A stretch of DNA of 64,000 nucleotides, taken from assembly GCA_025360005.1 (NCBI GenBank), contig JANYDA010000017.1, positions 1 through 64,000 on the forward strand, read 5' to 3'. Below the pieces are notes generated by a model. It did not search any database. It was not told the DNA's origin and saw only the letters and a list, made by a program, of their open reading frames with translations. A program made the position numbers and the translations under genes. Positions 25,761 through 34,771 of the stretch are shown piece after piece (position 1 is the stretch's first letter; every line of letters starts with the position of its first letter). This stretch comes from Fibrobacteria bacterium (GTDB lineage Bacteria > Fibrobacterota > Fibrobacteria > UBA11236).

Positions 25761-27259
25761 TGAATCGCCTAGCCATGGCCGCGTTGTCGGCCCTGCTCGC
25801 CGCCGGGATCGCCTCGGCCAAGGAAGACCCGGATGCGGTCAAACGGAAAAGCCTGGACGATCTGCAGCGGGAACTCACCTCGCTGGAGAACATCAAGGCC
25901 GAGAAGCTGGAAGCCCTGGAGAAGAAGGAGGCGGAACGCTGGGACGCCCGCTACCGTCACGCCGCGCGCGCCAAGGAAAACGAGGAGAAGTCCCGCGCTC
26001 TGGAGGAAAAGTACGGTCGCCTGGCTTCGGACCAAACGCGCCTGGAAGAAGAACTGGTCAAGGCCAGGAACGAAAGCAAGGACAAGGCCGATGAGGCCGC
26101 GGCCGCGCAATCGGGCTGGGACGCCTTCACCGTCACTGTGAAACGGGCCGTGGACGGCGCCGCCGAGAACCTCTCCCTGGACGTGCCCGTGGCCCTGGAG
26201 GACCGGACCCTGCGCCTTTCCCGCGCCGGGGATCTGCTGGCCGCCAAAAGCGGATCGCAGCCGAATACCCAGGACGGGCTGTCCGCCTTGCTGGACGTAT
26301 CGCTGCTGCGCTTGGATCAGACTTTGAAGCAAAGCGTGGAGTCGCGCCAGGCCGTGTTCGGCGGAGGCCGTCCCGCGGAAGCGTGGCGCCTGCAATTGGG
26401 CACCGTGTTCGTGGGCGAACTGGAAAAAGGAGGCAAGAGCGAATCGCAAATCCTGCTGCGCACCGGCAACCTGCAAGGCAAAACCTTCGTCTGGCGCGAG
26501 GATCTGGCGCAGGACTACAATCGCCTGCTGGCGGCCTCCATTTCCGACGCCTCCCAGGGTAAGGCGCAGGTTACCCTGCCCATGGACGTGCTGCAATACA
26601 AGAGCCTGGGCTCCGGCTTTGTGAAGGGCGAAGAGGAATCCTTCTCCCGTAAATTCGCCGCTTGGTTCAAGGGCGGCGGCGTGACCTTGTACCCGCTGTT
26701 CGCGGTGGGCATCCTCTCGTTGCTGATGATCCTGGAGCGGTTGATCTATTTCGCGCGCAAGAACACCAATGCAACCGTTTTCACAAGCCGGTTCCTGCAG
26801 ATGGCGGAAAGCCGCCGCTGGCGAGAGGCCAGGGAGTTCTGCGCCCAGTCCGGCAGCGCGCTGGCGCGCACTTTGGGCGCCGTGGCCGCGCATGGGGAGC
26901 AGACGCGCGATGCGGCCGAGAAAGCGGTGCGGGAAGCCCTGTTGCGGGAAGTGCCGGCGCTGGAAAAGCGCCTTCCGCTGATCGCGGCGATGGGCGCCGC
27001 CGCGCCTTTGCTTGGGCTATTGGGAACGGTAAGCGGCCTGGTCACCCTCTTCAAGGTGCTGAACCAATTGGGCGCCAACGATCCCAAGGTGCTGGCGGGC
27101 GGCATTTCCGAAGCCCTGATCAATACCGAGACGGGTCTGGCCATCGCGATTCCCGTGCTGCTGTTCCACGGTTTCCTGAACGAGAAGCTGGATACGATGA
27201 ATGCGGCCTTGAGCAGCGCGGCGTTGGAAGTGATGAATAAGGTGTGGCCGAAGGGGTAG
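25757..27259 (+). CDS. TtpC-like MotA/TolQ/ExbB proton channel protein with periplasmic coiled coil
   Basis: A signal peptide (LAMAALSALLAAGIASA) and a coiled coil (residues 30-125) lead to a mixed domain and then, from about residue 310, a MotA/TolQ/ExbB module with three membrane helices: LYPLFAVGILSLLMILERLIYF, LIAAMGAAAPLLGLLGTVSGLVTLF and TGLAIAIPVLLFHGFL. At 500 residues it matches TtpC, the extra ExbB-like member of TonB2 systems. It should form part of the proton-driven motor in the inner membrane. AAAGGAGG stands before the double ATG at 25757/25760. It is followed by a 293-base insertion before the second ExbB gene. Confidence 0.88.
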   Translation: MMNRLAMAALSALLAAGIASAKEDPDAVKRKSLDDLQRELTSLENIKAEKLEALEKKEAERWDARYRHAARAKENEEKSRALEEKYGRLASDQTRLEEELVKARNESKDKADEAAAAQSGWDAFTVTVKRAVDGAAENLSLDVPVALEDRTLRLSRAGDLLAAKSGSQPNTQDGLSALLDVSLLRLDQTLKQSVESRQAVFGGGRPAEAWRLQLGTVFVGELEKGGKSESQILLRTGNLQGKTFVWREDLAQDYNRLLAASISDASQGKAQVTLPMDVLQYKSLGSGFVKGEEESFSRKFAAWFKGGGVTLYPLFAVGILSLLMILERLIYFARKNTNATVFTSRFLQMAESRRWREAREFCAQSGSALARTLGAVAAHGEQTRDAAEKAVREALLREVPALEKRLPLIAAMGAAAPLLGLLGTVSGLVTLFKVLNQLGANDPKVLAGGISEALINTETGLAIAIPVLLFHGFLNEKLDTMNAALSSAALEVMNKVWPKG

Positions 27260-27260
27260 G

Positions 27261-27533
27261 GGCAAAAAGTCAAAGTGCAAAGTGAAAAATGCAAAATTTG
27301 AATACGAAGATGGAAACCTCTGAGCGGCGCGTCAAAAACTTGCCGGATCGCCTATTGGCGTTCGCTGTGGCGACGATTAAATCAACGTACGATTTCCCCA
27401 AAAGCCAGGCTGGAATGCGTGTCTGCGGCCAATTGCTCCGATCCGTCACTTCGGCCGGCGCGAATTAAGGAGTGGCCAAGTGAGCTCTTCCATTTTTCAC
27501 TTTGCTTTTTGCATTTTGAATTTTGACTTTTCC
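27261..27533. repeat. A/T-rich inverted repeats enclosing a truncated four-helix-bundle gene
   Basis: The left arm (27261-27304) is built of CAAAGTG and GCAAAATG-like words and the right arm (27491-27533) of their complements (CACTTTGC, GCATTTTG). The arms face each other about 190 bases apart. The same word set flanks the start of the TPR gene at 29681-29869. This looks like a mobile or expanding repeat that entered the operon between the two ExbB genes. Confidence 0.65.
27289..27468 (+). pseudogene. Truncated four-helix-bundle protein (23S rRNA intervening-sequence type)
   Basis: The 59-residue reading frame contains RLLAFAVATIKSTYDFPKSQAGMRVCGQLLRSVTSAGAN and stops. This is the first half of the four-helix-bundle family (PF05635, TIGR02436; about 120 residues), in which GAN is normally followed by Y-x-E-A. 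The second half is missing, so the gene is broken. Its ATG lies inside the left A/T-rich repeat arm. Related genes are found inside 23S rRNA intervening sequences and scattered as single genes in environmental genomes. Confidence 0.7.
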
Positions 27534-27552
27534 ACGGTGAAGGCCACCTAAC

Positions 27553-28188
27553 ATGTTTTCAATCATCTACGAAACCTGGCAACAAGGCGGCCTCGTCCTC
27601 ATCCCCATTCTGCTGGTGGGATTCTGGGGCTTTTGCCTGGTGTTGGCGGCGTACGCGGAATTGGGGGCGGGGTTGTGGCGGACCAATCTCAATCCGCTTT
27701 TCGAGAGCGTGCGCGGCCGGCTTTCCCGGGGCGACGTGGAGGGCGCCAAGCGCCTGGCCGGCGGGGCGCCGCAACTTGTGGGTTACGGTCTCTCGCTGGC
27801 GCTCGACAATCGCGCCTTGCCGGAGGACGCGCTGCGGCGCCTGCTCTCCGAGAAGCTGGCGCTTTCCCTGTACAGCCTGGAACGCCACCTGCCCCTGGTG
27901 CGCGTGATGGCGGCTTCGGCGCCGTTGCTGGGCCTGCTGGGTACGGTCAGCGGACTCATCCATACTTTCCAGGTGATGACCGAATACGGCAACGGCAACG
28001 CGGTGTTGTTGGCTCACGGCATTTCCGAAGCCCTGATCGCCACCCAGAGCGGCCTGCTGCTCGCCATCGTCCTAATTCTGCTGGGGCAGCGCTTGGAAGG
28101 GCGCGTGCATTGGCTGCAGAACCAAGTCGAATACGGCATCACCATGATGCTCAACCAGATTTACAACCCCAAGGAAGGCGGGCGCTGA
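27553..28188 (+). CDS. exbB: ExbB-type proton channel subunit of TonB2 system
   Basis: This 211-residue inner-membrane protein has three helices: GLVLIPILLVGFWGFCLVLAAYAEL, PLVRVMAASAPLLGLLGTVSGLIHTF and LIATQSGLLLAIVLILLGQRL. The APLLGLLGTVSG and ALIATQSGL motifs are those of ExbB/TolQ/MotA. It is the size of ExbB2. With ExbD (next gene, one base away) it forms the proton motor that energises TonB. The upstream inverted repeats separate it from the TtpC-like gene but the order of a classical TonB2 operon is kept. Confidence 0.92.
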   Translation: MFSIIYETWQQGGLVLIPILLVGFWGFCLVLAAYAELGAGLWRTNLNPLFESVRGRLSRGDVEGAKRLAGGAPQLVGYGLSLALDNRALPEDALRRLLSEKLALSLYSLERHLPLVRVMAASAPLLGLLGTVSGLIHTFQVMTEYGNGNAVLLAHGISEALIATQSGLLLAIVLILLGQRLEGRVHWLQNQVEYGITMMLNQIYNPKEGGR

Positions 28189-28189
28189 T

Positions 28190-28597
28190 ATGGAGCCGTT
28201 CCTGATCCAGACCAAGAAACGCGGGGGCTTCGAGCTCAACGTGGTGCCGCTCATCGATGTGGTGTTCGTGCTGCTCATCTTCACCATCCTCACCTCCTCG
28301 CTGACCAAGGAGACGGGCGTTACCGTGGACAAGCCCCAGGCGCAATCCGCGGGCGAGCTCAACCGGCAAAGCATCCTGGTGGCCATCACGCGCGAGGGCA
28401 CCGTGCACGTGAACGAGCGCCAGGTGGACCTGGAAAGCCTGCAGGACGTTTTGCATCGCATGTTGGCGGAAAACGCGCTGGGCGAAGTGGTGCTGATAGC
28501 GGATCGTTCCTCCAACACGGGATTGCTCGTGAACGTCATGGACGCCTGCAACCTGGCGGGCGCGAAGAAAATCTCCGTCGCGGCGATGAGCAAGTAG
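28190..28597 (+). CDS. exbD: ExbD-type biopolymer transport protein
   Basis: The 135-residue protein has the ExbD/TolR plan: short cytoplasmic N terminus, one helix with the proton-carrying Asp (FELNVVPLIDVVFVLLIFTIL) and a periplasmic domain (TREGTVHVNERQVDLESLQDVLHRML). It begins one base after the ExbB stop. A 423-base non-coding stretch with a large palindrome separates it from tonB. Confidence 0.93.
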   Translation: MEPFLIQTKKRGGFELNVVPLIDVVFVLLIFTILTSSLTKETGVTVDKPQAQSAGELNRQSILVAITREGTVHVNERQVDLESLQDVLHRMLAENALGEVVLIADRSSNTGLLVNVMDACNLAGAKKISVAAMSK

Positions 28598-29020
28598 CAT
28601 GTTCATGGGGTCTCCACATAGATGGGGTTTGGGCGCGCCCGTTCCCGCGCTGCGGAACTCGCGCGGATCACTCTTACGCGGGCTCTCGCCGGGCCCGCGC
28701 TCAGGCAGGCCTCCGCGCGGGAACGGGCGCGCCCAAAGCCCCTCGACCCAGGGCGACCTCAAGACCGGCGACATGGCCGCCGAAGGCGCGCGGAGGTTGG
28801 TCCGCCCGGTGGTGAAAACGCGGCATCCCCGGGAATCTTCCCGCGTAGCGGGAGTTCCCGGCGGATTTCCCAGGCGGGTTTTGTGGGGGAGGATGGGGTT
28901 GGCGGAGTTTTGGCGTTTATTCTTGAGATGGGAACGCATGCAGAGGATGGCGCGGCGGGACGCGGCGGGGCGGCACGTAGATGTGCGCAAGCGGGGGAAA
29001 TTCTACCTGAGATATTCGCG
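28598..29020. other. Non-coding stretch inside the TonB operon
   Basis: No gene is recognised although open frames cross it because of the high GC. The first third is occupied by a large palindrome (28629-28736). A second small hairpin, CCCGC/GCGGG, lies near 28849-28862. The stretch probably is an insertion of repeat elements between exbD and tonB. Confidence 0.5.
28629..28736. repeat. Large GC-rich inverted repeat between exbD and tonB
   Basis: Two perfectly complementary 22-base arms lie at 28629-28650 and 28715-28736, each containing GGGCGCGCCC next to GTTCCCGCGC or its complement. The 64-base interior has further GC-rich self-complementary text. In RNA it would form a very stable hairpin that might reduce tonB expression relative to exbBD. 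No T run follows, so it is not a simple terminator. Confidence 0.75.
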
Positions 29021-29659
29021 ATGAAGAAATGGATCCGGAACCTGGTGATCGGGACGGTTGCGCTGGTGCTGAGCGCCGGGGTAACCGTATTGATACCCCT
29101 GATGAACCATTTCCTGAACGACGGTCCGGGCAAAAAAGGCCCGCGGATAGTGGCCCAGGTTTCCCTGCGCCAGATGGAATCCGCCCGGCAGGCGGAACAG
29201 CCCCGGCGCAAACTCAAGCAGCCCACGCGGGCCAAGCCCATGCAGGCCTCGGTGAAATCCGGACCGCGCTTTGCCATGGACCTTTCCGTAGGCGGGCTGG
29301 AGGGCGCGGCCGTGCCCGTTGATATCGTGAACCGCCCCAGCGGCGGGGGCGGGGAGGCCGCGGGGGAATCCGGCGACGTGGATGAGAAACCGACGCCTAC
29401 CATGCCGCCGCCTTTCCGCACGCCCCCGGAGATCAAGTCCGCGGAGAAGGATGCCTATCTGGTATTGTCTTTCTGCGTGGATCCGTCCGGCCATCCTTAC
29501 GATGTGCGCGTGGCGGAAGAACGGCCGCAGGGTCTGGGCATGGCCCAGGCCGGACGTGAGGCTTTGCGGCAGACGGTGTTCACGCCCGCCAAGAAAGGCG
29601 GCCTGCCCGTTTCATTCTGCGGCCTGGAACAACCGTTCGAAGTGAAGTTCGGAAACTAG
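29021..29659 (+). CDS. TonB2-type energy transducer
   Basis: The 212-residue protein has an N-terminal anchor (WIRNLVIGTVALVLSAGVTVLIPLM), a periplasmic linker with Lys/Arg and Pro/Gly runs (QPRRKLKQPTRAKP, EKPTPTMPPPFRTPPEI) and a C-terminal TonB-like domain (YLVLSFCVDPSGHPYDVRVAEERPQGLGMAQAGREALRQTVFTPAKKGG). The linker is short, as in TonB2 proteins, which rely on helper proteins such as TtpC. The ATG at 29021 yields a normal membrane anchor; no strong ribosome site is visible. It completes the motor that should power the receptor encoded at 20392-23010. Confidence 0.85.
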   Translation: MKKWIRNLVIGTVALVLSAGVTVLIPLMNHFLNDGPGKKGPRIVAQVSLRQMESARQAEQPRRKLKQPTRAKPMQASVKSGPRFAMDLSVGGLEGAAVPVDIVNRPSGGGGEAAGESGDVDEKPTPTMPPPFRTPPEIKSAEKDAYLVLSFCVDPSGHPYDVRVAEERPQGLGMAQAGREALRQTVFTPAKKGGLPVSFCGLEQPFEVKFGN

Positions 29660-29680
29660 CGGATGCGCGGGCGGGCGATA

Positions 29681-29869
29681 GAATTCAAAATGCAAAGTGC
29701 AAAATGCAAAAGTTAAAAGTGAAGAGGCCGGTAAGGCAAAGTGCGGAGAAAACCGGCTTTAAGAACCTGGGAAGCGGCCGCGATTGCCCCGCCGTGCTGC
29801 CGGGCCGCCCATTTTACCCCCATTCGGTTTTCCGTTTTGCATTTTGCTATTTGCGCTTTGCACTTTGCC
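29681..29869. repeat. Second A/T-rich inverted repeat pair, overlapping the TPR gene start
   Basis: The left arm (29681-29724) has AAAATGCAAAGTGCAAAATG words and the right arm (29832-29869) has GCATTTTGC and CTTTGCACTTTGC words in inverse orientation. They share the word set of the pair at 27261-27533. The ATG of the TPR gene lies in the left arm and the right arm codes for part of its signal peptide. Confidence 0.65.
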
Positions 29870-30933
29870 TTTCTCTCTTCGCAACCGCCTCCGCGGCGAC
29901 CACCGCCGCCCCCTCTCCTTCCCTGACGCCGCGCCAGACCACGGTGGATATCGTGAACCGCGCCAACGCCGTGTACAACCGCGGCGAGTTCGCCAAGGCG
30001 CTCATCCTCTACCGCAAGGCGGAAGGCCGCGGCGCGGACCTGGGCACCATCTCCTTCAACATCGGCAATTGCCTGTACCGCCTCAACAAGCTTCCGGAAG
30101 CGGCGGCCGCCTTCAAGAAAACCGAGCGGCTCACGGACGGCAAATACCTGCCCGCGCTTTTCAACCTGGCGGCCGTGCTGTTCCGTCTGGAGCAATACGG
30201 CGAGTCCATCGCCGCCTACCGGCGCGCGCTCAAGGGCGATGCGGAGAATACCAGCGCCTGGCTTTACCTGGCGGATGCCTACGGCCGCACCAAGGATTAC
30301 GTGGGCGCGCTCCAGGCCTTGGAAAAAGCGCGCGCCTTGGACCCGGAAGATCTATCCATCGTCTATCAGATGGCGGAAGCGCATGCCTCCATGAAGGAAT
30401 ATCCCGCCGCCATCGATTTGGTGCGGGAAGCTTATGCGCGCAAGCCCGCCGAGATCGATTTCCTCTTTTACATCGGCGACCTGTACCGATCGGAAGGGGA
30501 TTTGGAAGGCGCGGCGGGCGCGTATCGCGAGGGCCTGGCCTTGCGCGAAAAGGATCCGGAAACCCTCTACAAGCTGGCGGATGTGCTGGCGCAGGACAAG
30601 AAGCCCTTCCTGGCGATGGAATACCTGCAAAAAGCCTTGTCCTACAAACCGGACTTTACGGATGCGGCCGTCTTTCTGGGCAATCTGGCTTTCGACGCCA
30701 AATGGTGGGATCGCGCCGAAGCCTCCTACGTGCAGGCCCTCAAGGCGGGCAACCGCGAGGGTTTGGAAGGCCTCCGCAACCTAGCCTACGAATTCCACCA
30801 GCAAGGCCGCAATGACCGGGCCGCGCAGGTGCTGGGAGGCGCATTGCCGCTCCGCCCCAAGGACCGGGCCCTGGCGGAGGAGGTGGATCAATACCGCGCC
30901 TTGGAAAAAGAGAAGCCGGCCGCTGCTCGTTGA
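29704..30933 (+). CDS. TPR-repeat protein of the TonB2 operon
   Basis: From about residue 75 the protein is a chain of tetratricopeptide repeats (for example VDIVNRANAVYNRGEFAKALILYRKAE, ENTSAWLYLADAYGRTKDYVGALQALEKARALDP, DFLFYIGDLYRSEGDLEGAAGAYREGLAL). TPR proteins usually end TonB2 operons and are thought to assist receptor-motor coupling. The only hydrophobic segment, FRFAFCYLRFALCLSLFATASA, lies 43 residues after the ATG, so the true start may be internal, for instance a TTG at 29851; the ATG at 29704 gives 409 residues with an odd leader. A strong terminator follows. Confidence 0.82.
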   Translation: MQKLKVKRPVRQSAEKTGFKNLGSGRDCPAVLPGRPFYPHSVFRFAFCYLRFALCLSLFATASAATTAAPSPSLTPRQTTVDIVNRANAVYNRGEFAKALILYRKAEGRGADLGTISFNIGNCLYRLNKLPEAAAAFKKTERLTDGKYLPALFNLAAVLFRLEQYGESIAAYRRALKGDAENTSAWLYLADAYGRTKDYVGALQALEKARALDPEDLSIVYQMAEAHASMKEYPAAIDLVREAYARKPAEIDFLFYIGDLYRSEGDLEGAAGAYREGLALREKDPETLYKLADVLAQDKKPFLAMEYLQKALSYKPDFTDAAVFLGNLAFDAKWWDRAEASYVQALKAGNREGLEGLRNLAYEFHQQGRNDRAAQVLGGALPLRPKDRALAEEVDQYRALEKEKPAAAR

Positions 30934-30952
30934 AAACGCCGCGCACCATTAA

Positions 30953-30982
30953 GCCTACGCGCCCGTAGGCGATTCCTTTTTT
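30953..30982 (+). terminator. Rho-independent terminator of the TonB2 operon
   Basis: GCCTACG (30953-30959) pairs with CGTAGGC (30964-30970) around a 4-base loop, followed by GATTCC and six T. It lies 20 bases after the TPR gene. Confidence 0.85.
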
Positions 30983-30997
30983 AGATTTCGGTTCCCC

Positions 30998-31966
30998 ATG
31001 GAACCTTCCCTTTCCCACAGCGCCCCGCGCAAAGCCACCTTGGTGGCCGCCCTGGCCGCCCTGCTGCTCATCCTGGTCAAGCTCGCCATCGGCCTCTCCA
31101 CGGGTACGGTGGTGGTGCTGGCTTCCGCCGTGGATTCCTTTCTGGATTTCCTGGTCTCCTCCTTCAACGCCTTCGCGGTCCGCAGCGCCGAGCGCCCCAG
31201 CGATCAGACGTACAATTACGGGCGCGGCAAGATGGAAGGCGTCGCGGCCTTCTCGGAGGGCCTCTTCATCATGGCGTCCGCGTTGTACATCATGCGCCAG
31301 GCCGTCTTCAAGTTCTTCACTCCGGGCAGCCTGGATTTCCGCCTGCCGCCGCCCATTCCCGTCGCCGGGCTGGCCTGGGCCATGGCGGCGATGGCCTTCT
31401 CGCTGGCGCTCACCTTTTTCGTGGTGGGGTATCTCAAGAAGCGCGCGGCCGAATCCAGCAGCCTCATCATCCGCGCGGACACGCTGCATTACCAGACCGA
31501 TCTGCTCAGCAACGCGGGCATCCTCATAGCGCTGATACTCATCCGCTTTACGGGATGGGCCTGGCTGGATCCGGTCATCGCCATGGGCGTTTCCCTCTAC
31601 GTAGCCAAGGCGGCCGTTCCGCTCCTGCGCAAAGGCCTGGCCATGCTGTTGGACCGGGCCTTGGAGGAAAGCCTGGTGGAACAGATCCGCCGCATCGCCG
31701 CATCGCATAGCGAACGCGTGACCGGCGTGCACGAACTGAAGACGCGCCGATCCGGGGACACCAACCTGGTGGAATTCCATCTCGTCTTCGACGAGGATAT
31801 CAGGCTCCGCGAAGCCCACCGCATCGCCGACGAAATCGAGATGCGGGTGCGCGCCCTGGAACCGGCGCGCTGGATCATCAACGTCCATCTGGATCCCGTG
31901 GACGATTCCCATCGCGATCAAAAACTGGCCAAGCTGGGCCGCGAAGACCTGGCCGGAGCCGGTTAG
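30998..31966 (+). CDS. Cation diffusion facilitator (CDF) metal exporter
   Basis: This 322-residue inner-membrane protein has six helices and a C-terminal cytoplasmic ferredoxin-like domain (from about residue 210). The transport site is the DxxxD/HxxxD type: D46 and D50 in SAVDSFLDF, H164 and D168 in DTLHYQTDLLSN, as in FieF/YiiP, which export zinc, iron or cadmium in exchange for protons. The C-terminal part has EFHLVFDEDIRLREAHRIADEIE and INVHLDP, both typical. It stands alone after the TonB operon terminator, facing the ABC exporter gene tail to tail. Confidence 0.93.
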   Translation: MEPSLSHSAPRKATLVAALAALLLILVKLAIGLSTGTVVVLASAVDSFLDFLVSSFNAFAVRSAERPSDQTYNYGRGKMEGVAAFSEGLFIMASALYIMRQAVFKFFTPGSLDFRLPPPIPVAGLAWAMAAMAFSLALTFFVVGYLKKRAAESSSLIIRADTLHYQTDLLSNAGILIALILIRFTGWAWLDPVIAMGVSLYVAKAAVPLLRKGLAMLLDRALEESLVEQIRRIAASHSERVTGVHELKTRRSGDTNLVEFHLVFDEDIRLREAHRIADEIEMRVRALEPARWIINVHLDPVDDSHRDQKLAKLGREDLAGAG

Positions 31967-32021
31967 CGGGAGATGGGAAGGCCGGAGGAAACCGAAAGCT
32001 CCAAGGTGAACAGGGCCCGGG

Positions 32022-33788
32022 TCAAATCCTGGATTGATAGGTGAAGAGTTGGAAGTAACGGCCCTGCGCGGCGATCAATTCGTCATGCGTGCCGCGCTCG
32101 ACGATCTTTCCGGCTTCCACCACCAGGATGGCGTCCGCCCGGCGGATGGTGGACAGGCGATGGGCGATGACGAAGGTGGTGCGACCGCGCATCAGGCCCG
32201 CCAGGCTTTCCTGGATCAGCATCTCGCTTTCCGCGTCCAGGTTGGAGGTGGCTTCGTCCAGGAAGAGGATGCGCGGATTGGCCAGCAGGGCGCGGGCGAT
32301 GGCCACGCGCTGGCGCTGGCCCCCGGAGAGCTTGACGCCGCGCTCGCCGATCAAGGTGTCCAGGCCCTTTTCCAATCCATCCGTAAAATCCTTGAGGTTG
32401 GCCGCCCGTACCGCCTCGGTTACCTCCGTTCCGCTCGCGTCCCTGCGGCCGAAGAGGATGTTGTCGCGGATGGTGCCCTCGAAGAGGAACTCGTCCTGCA
32501 GAACCACGGCCAGATGCTTGCGGTAGCTTTCCAGCTTCACGGTGGCCAGATCGATATCGTCCACCAGGATACGGCCGGAAGTAGGGCGCAGGAAGGAAGC
32601 CGCCAGGCCCGCCAAGGTGGTCTTGCCGGATCCGGAACTGCCCACCAGGGCCGTCACCGTGCCTGCCGCCGCGCGCAGGTCGATGCCGCGCAGGACTTCT
32701 TTGCCGGTCTCGTAGGAAAAAAGCACGTTCTCGAACGCGATCCGGCCTTCCAGGCGATCGAGCGCGCGCGTGCGTTCCGGCTCCCGGCCTTCCGGATCCA
32801 GCTTGAGGATTTCGTCCATGCGGTCCAGCCCGGCGAAAGCCTCCGTCAATTGCGATCCGATGTTGCTCATCTGCACGATGGGCGCCACCAGGAATCCCAG
32901 GTACAGGGTAAAGGAAACGAAATCGCCCACGGAGATGATCCCGTGCAGGATGAAGCGGCCGCCCAGGCCCATGATCAACACGCTGGTCACGCCCAGGAGA
33001 AGCGTGGCGGAGCTGGTCACCAGGCTGGTGGTGGTCATGGACTTGCGCACGTTGCGGAACAGCGTGTCCACGCCGCTCTCGAAGACCTTCACCTCCTGGG
33101 CTTCCGCATGGAAGCCTTTCACCACGCGGATGCCGCCCAGGGTTTCCGTGAGGCGGCCGGTCACCTCCGCCGTGATCTTGCCGCGTTCGCGGAAGATGGG
33201 GCGGATGCGCGAGAAGGCCATGAAGGAGATGAAGCTGAACATGATGAGCGGGAACAGGCTGGCTACGGTGAGCCAGGGGCTGATGCGCAGCAACAGGAAG
33301 AAGGAAACCGCCGCCGTCAATACGCCGCCCAGCAATTGCACCACGCCCGTGCCCACCAGGTTGCGCACGCCTTCCGGATCGTTCATGATGCGGGATAACA
33401 GAACGCCGGACTTGGTGCCGTCGAAGAAGCCCACCGGCAGGCCGATGATATGCTTTTGCATCTGCAGGCGCAGGCGCGAGATGAGATGCTGCGCTTCCAC
33501 CGCCAGCAGGTTGGTCAAGGCAAAGGAGGTGACGGCCTGGACCAGCACCGAAAAGCCCACCGCTCCCAGCAACAGCGCCAGCAGGCGCAAATCGCGATGG
33601 GGAATGACGTCGTCCAGCAGGTACTTGGTGGATCCGGGCAGCACCAGACCGCACAAACGGTTGATGACGATCAGGAGCAGGCCCAGCAGCAGCAGCTTGC
33701 GACGCGGCCAGATGATGGTCAGGAATGCATGGCGGACGGTCCGCAAACCGGGTTTTTTCTTCTTGGCGGAGGCGTTCGGATCGCTCAC
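32022..33788 (-). CDS. MsbA-like ABC exporter (fused membrane and ATPase domains)
   Basis: The 588-residue protein carries an N-terminal ABC transmembrane domain with six helices (about 25-320) and a C-terminal ATPase. The latter has Walker [10 protein letters not shown] (about 381), signature [18 protein letters not shown] (about 484), Walker [14 protein letters not shown] and the switch His in VIAHRLSTI. Such half-transporters act as homodimers and export lipids, lipid-linked glycans or drugs. The substrate cannot be assigned. The ATG overlaps the aldo/keto reductase stop (ATGA), so both genes are one transcript. Confidence 0.92.
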   Translation of the reverse strand: MSDPNASAKKKKPGLRTVRHAFLTIIWPRRKLLLLGLLLIVINRLCGLVLPGSTKYLLDDVIPHRDLRLLALLLGAVGFSVLVQAVTSFALTNLLAVEAQHLISRLRLQMQKHIIGLPVGFFDGTKSGVLLSRIMNDPEGVRNLVGTGVVQLLGGVLTAAVSFFLLLRISPWLTVASLFPLIMFSFISFMAFSRIRPIFRERGKITAEVTGRLTETLGGIRVVKGFHAEAQEVKVFESGVDTLFRNVRKSMTTTSLVTSSATLLLGVTSVLIMGLGGRFILHGIISVGDFVSFTLYLGFLVAPIVQMSNIGSQLTEAFAGLDRMDEILKLDPEGREPERTRALDRLEGRIAFENVLFSYETGKEVLRGIDLRAAAGTVTALVGSSGSGKTTLAGLAASFLRPTSGRILVDDIDLATVKLESYRKHLAVVLQDEFLFEGTIRDNILFGRRDASGTEVTEAVRAANLKDFTDGLEKGLDTLIGERGVKLSGGQRQRVAIARALLANPRILFLDEATSNLDAESEMLIQESLAGLMRGRTTFVIAHRLSTIRRADAILVVEAGKIVERGTHDELIAAQGRYFQLFTYQSRI

Positions 33789-34771
33789 AGGTTCAGCGAT
33801 CCCATCGCCGCTTCCGGATACCGCTGACCGGCCGCGCTGCCTTGCGGAGCCGCATCCTCGATGCGGGCCAGATCATCGGCCGCAAGCACGATGTCCGCAG
33901 CAGCGGCGTTCTCTTCCAGGTAACGCCTGCGTTTGGTACCGGGAATAGGCACGATGTCCTTTCCGCGCGACAGCACCCAGGCCAGCGCCAATTGGCTGGA
34001 GGTCACGGATTTCACTTTGGCCAGCTCCGTTATCTTATCCACCAGGGCCAGGTTCTTGCGGAAATTATCCCCCTGAAAACGCGGGGAGAAGCGCCGGTAA
34101 TCGTCCGGCTCCAGATCGTCGATGGTCTTGAATTTGCCGGTCAGGAAGCCGCGGCCAAGCGGGCTGTAGGCCACGAAACCGATGCCCAGTTCGCGCAGCG
34201 CGGCCAGCACTCCGTCCTCGGGTTCGCGGCTCCACAGGGAGTATTCGCTTTGCAGCGCGCTGATGGGATGGACCGCGTGCGCGCGCCGGATGGTAGCGGG
34301 CGCGGCTTCGCTGAGGCCCAGGTATTTGACCTTGCCCTCCTTGACCAATTGGGCCATGGCCCCCACGGTATCCTCGATGGGCACGCGCGCGTCCACGCGA
34401 TGCTGGTAATACAGGTCGATGTGATCCGTGCCCAAGCGCTTGAGTGAAGCTTCGCAGGCCGAACGGACGTAGGCGGGGGAGCCCTCTATCGATCGTTGCG
34501 GCGGATTGCCCGTGCGCTTGAGCCCGAACTTGGTTGCCAGGATCACCTTGTCGCGGCGGCCTTTCAAAGCCCGGCCCAGCAACTCTTCGTTGGCGAAAGG
34601 GCCATAGGCATCGGCCGTGTCCAGGAAGGTGATCCCCAATTCCAGGGACCTGTCCAAAGTGGCCAGTGATTCCTTCTCATCCGCGCTGCCGTAGAACTCG
34701 GACATTCCCATGCAGCCCAGGCCCAGGGCGGAGACTTCCAATCCTTGCCGGCCCAATTTCCTTTTTTCCAT
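33785..34771 (-). CDS. Aldo/keto reductase
   Basis: This 328-residue cytoplasmic NADPH-dependent oxidoreductase has the AKR barrel and catalytic tetrad: Asp and Tyr in [12 protein letters not shown], Lys in VILATKFG, and His in [10 protein letters not shown]. The C-terminal cofactor region reads [18 protein letters not shown]. It resembles the YajO/AKR13-like group that reduces aldehydes and sugar ketones. It shares a four-base overlap with the ABC exporter gene. Upstream is a 269-base region shared with a divergent luciferase-like gene. Confidence 0.93.
   Translation of the reverse strand: MEKRKLGRQGLEVSALGLGCMGMSEFYGSADEKESLATLDRSLELGITFLDTADAYGPFANEELLGRALKGRRDKVILATKFGLKRTGNPPQRSIEGSPAYVRSACEASLKRLGTDHIDLYYQHRVDARVPIEDTVGAMAQLVKEGKVKYLGLSEAAPATIRRAHAVHPISALQSEYSLWSREPEDGVLAALRELGIGFVAYSPLGRGFLTGKFKTIDDLEPDDYRRFSPRFQGDNFRKNLALVDKITELAKVKSVTSSQLALAWVLSRGKDIVPIPGTKRRRYLEENAAAADIVLAADDLARIEDAAPQGSAAGQRYPEAAMGSLNL

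Noticed and set aside
28599-29024. Open frame between exbD and tonB as an extra gene
   Set aside because: It consists of the palindrome and GC-rich text, with no motif, hydrophobic segment or ribosome site.
27261-29869. A/T-rich repeats as a CRISPR array
   Set aside because: The units are short, irregular and inverted, without constant spacers.
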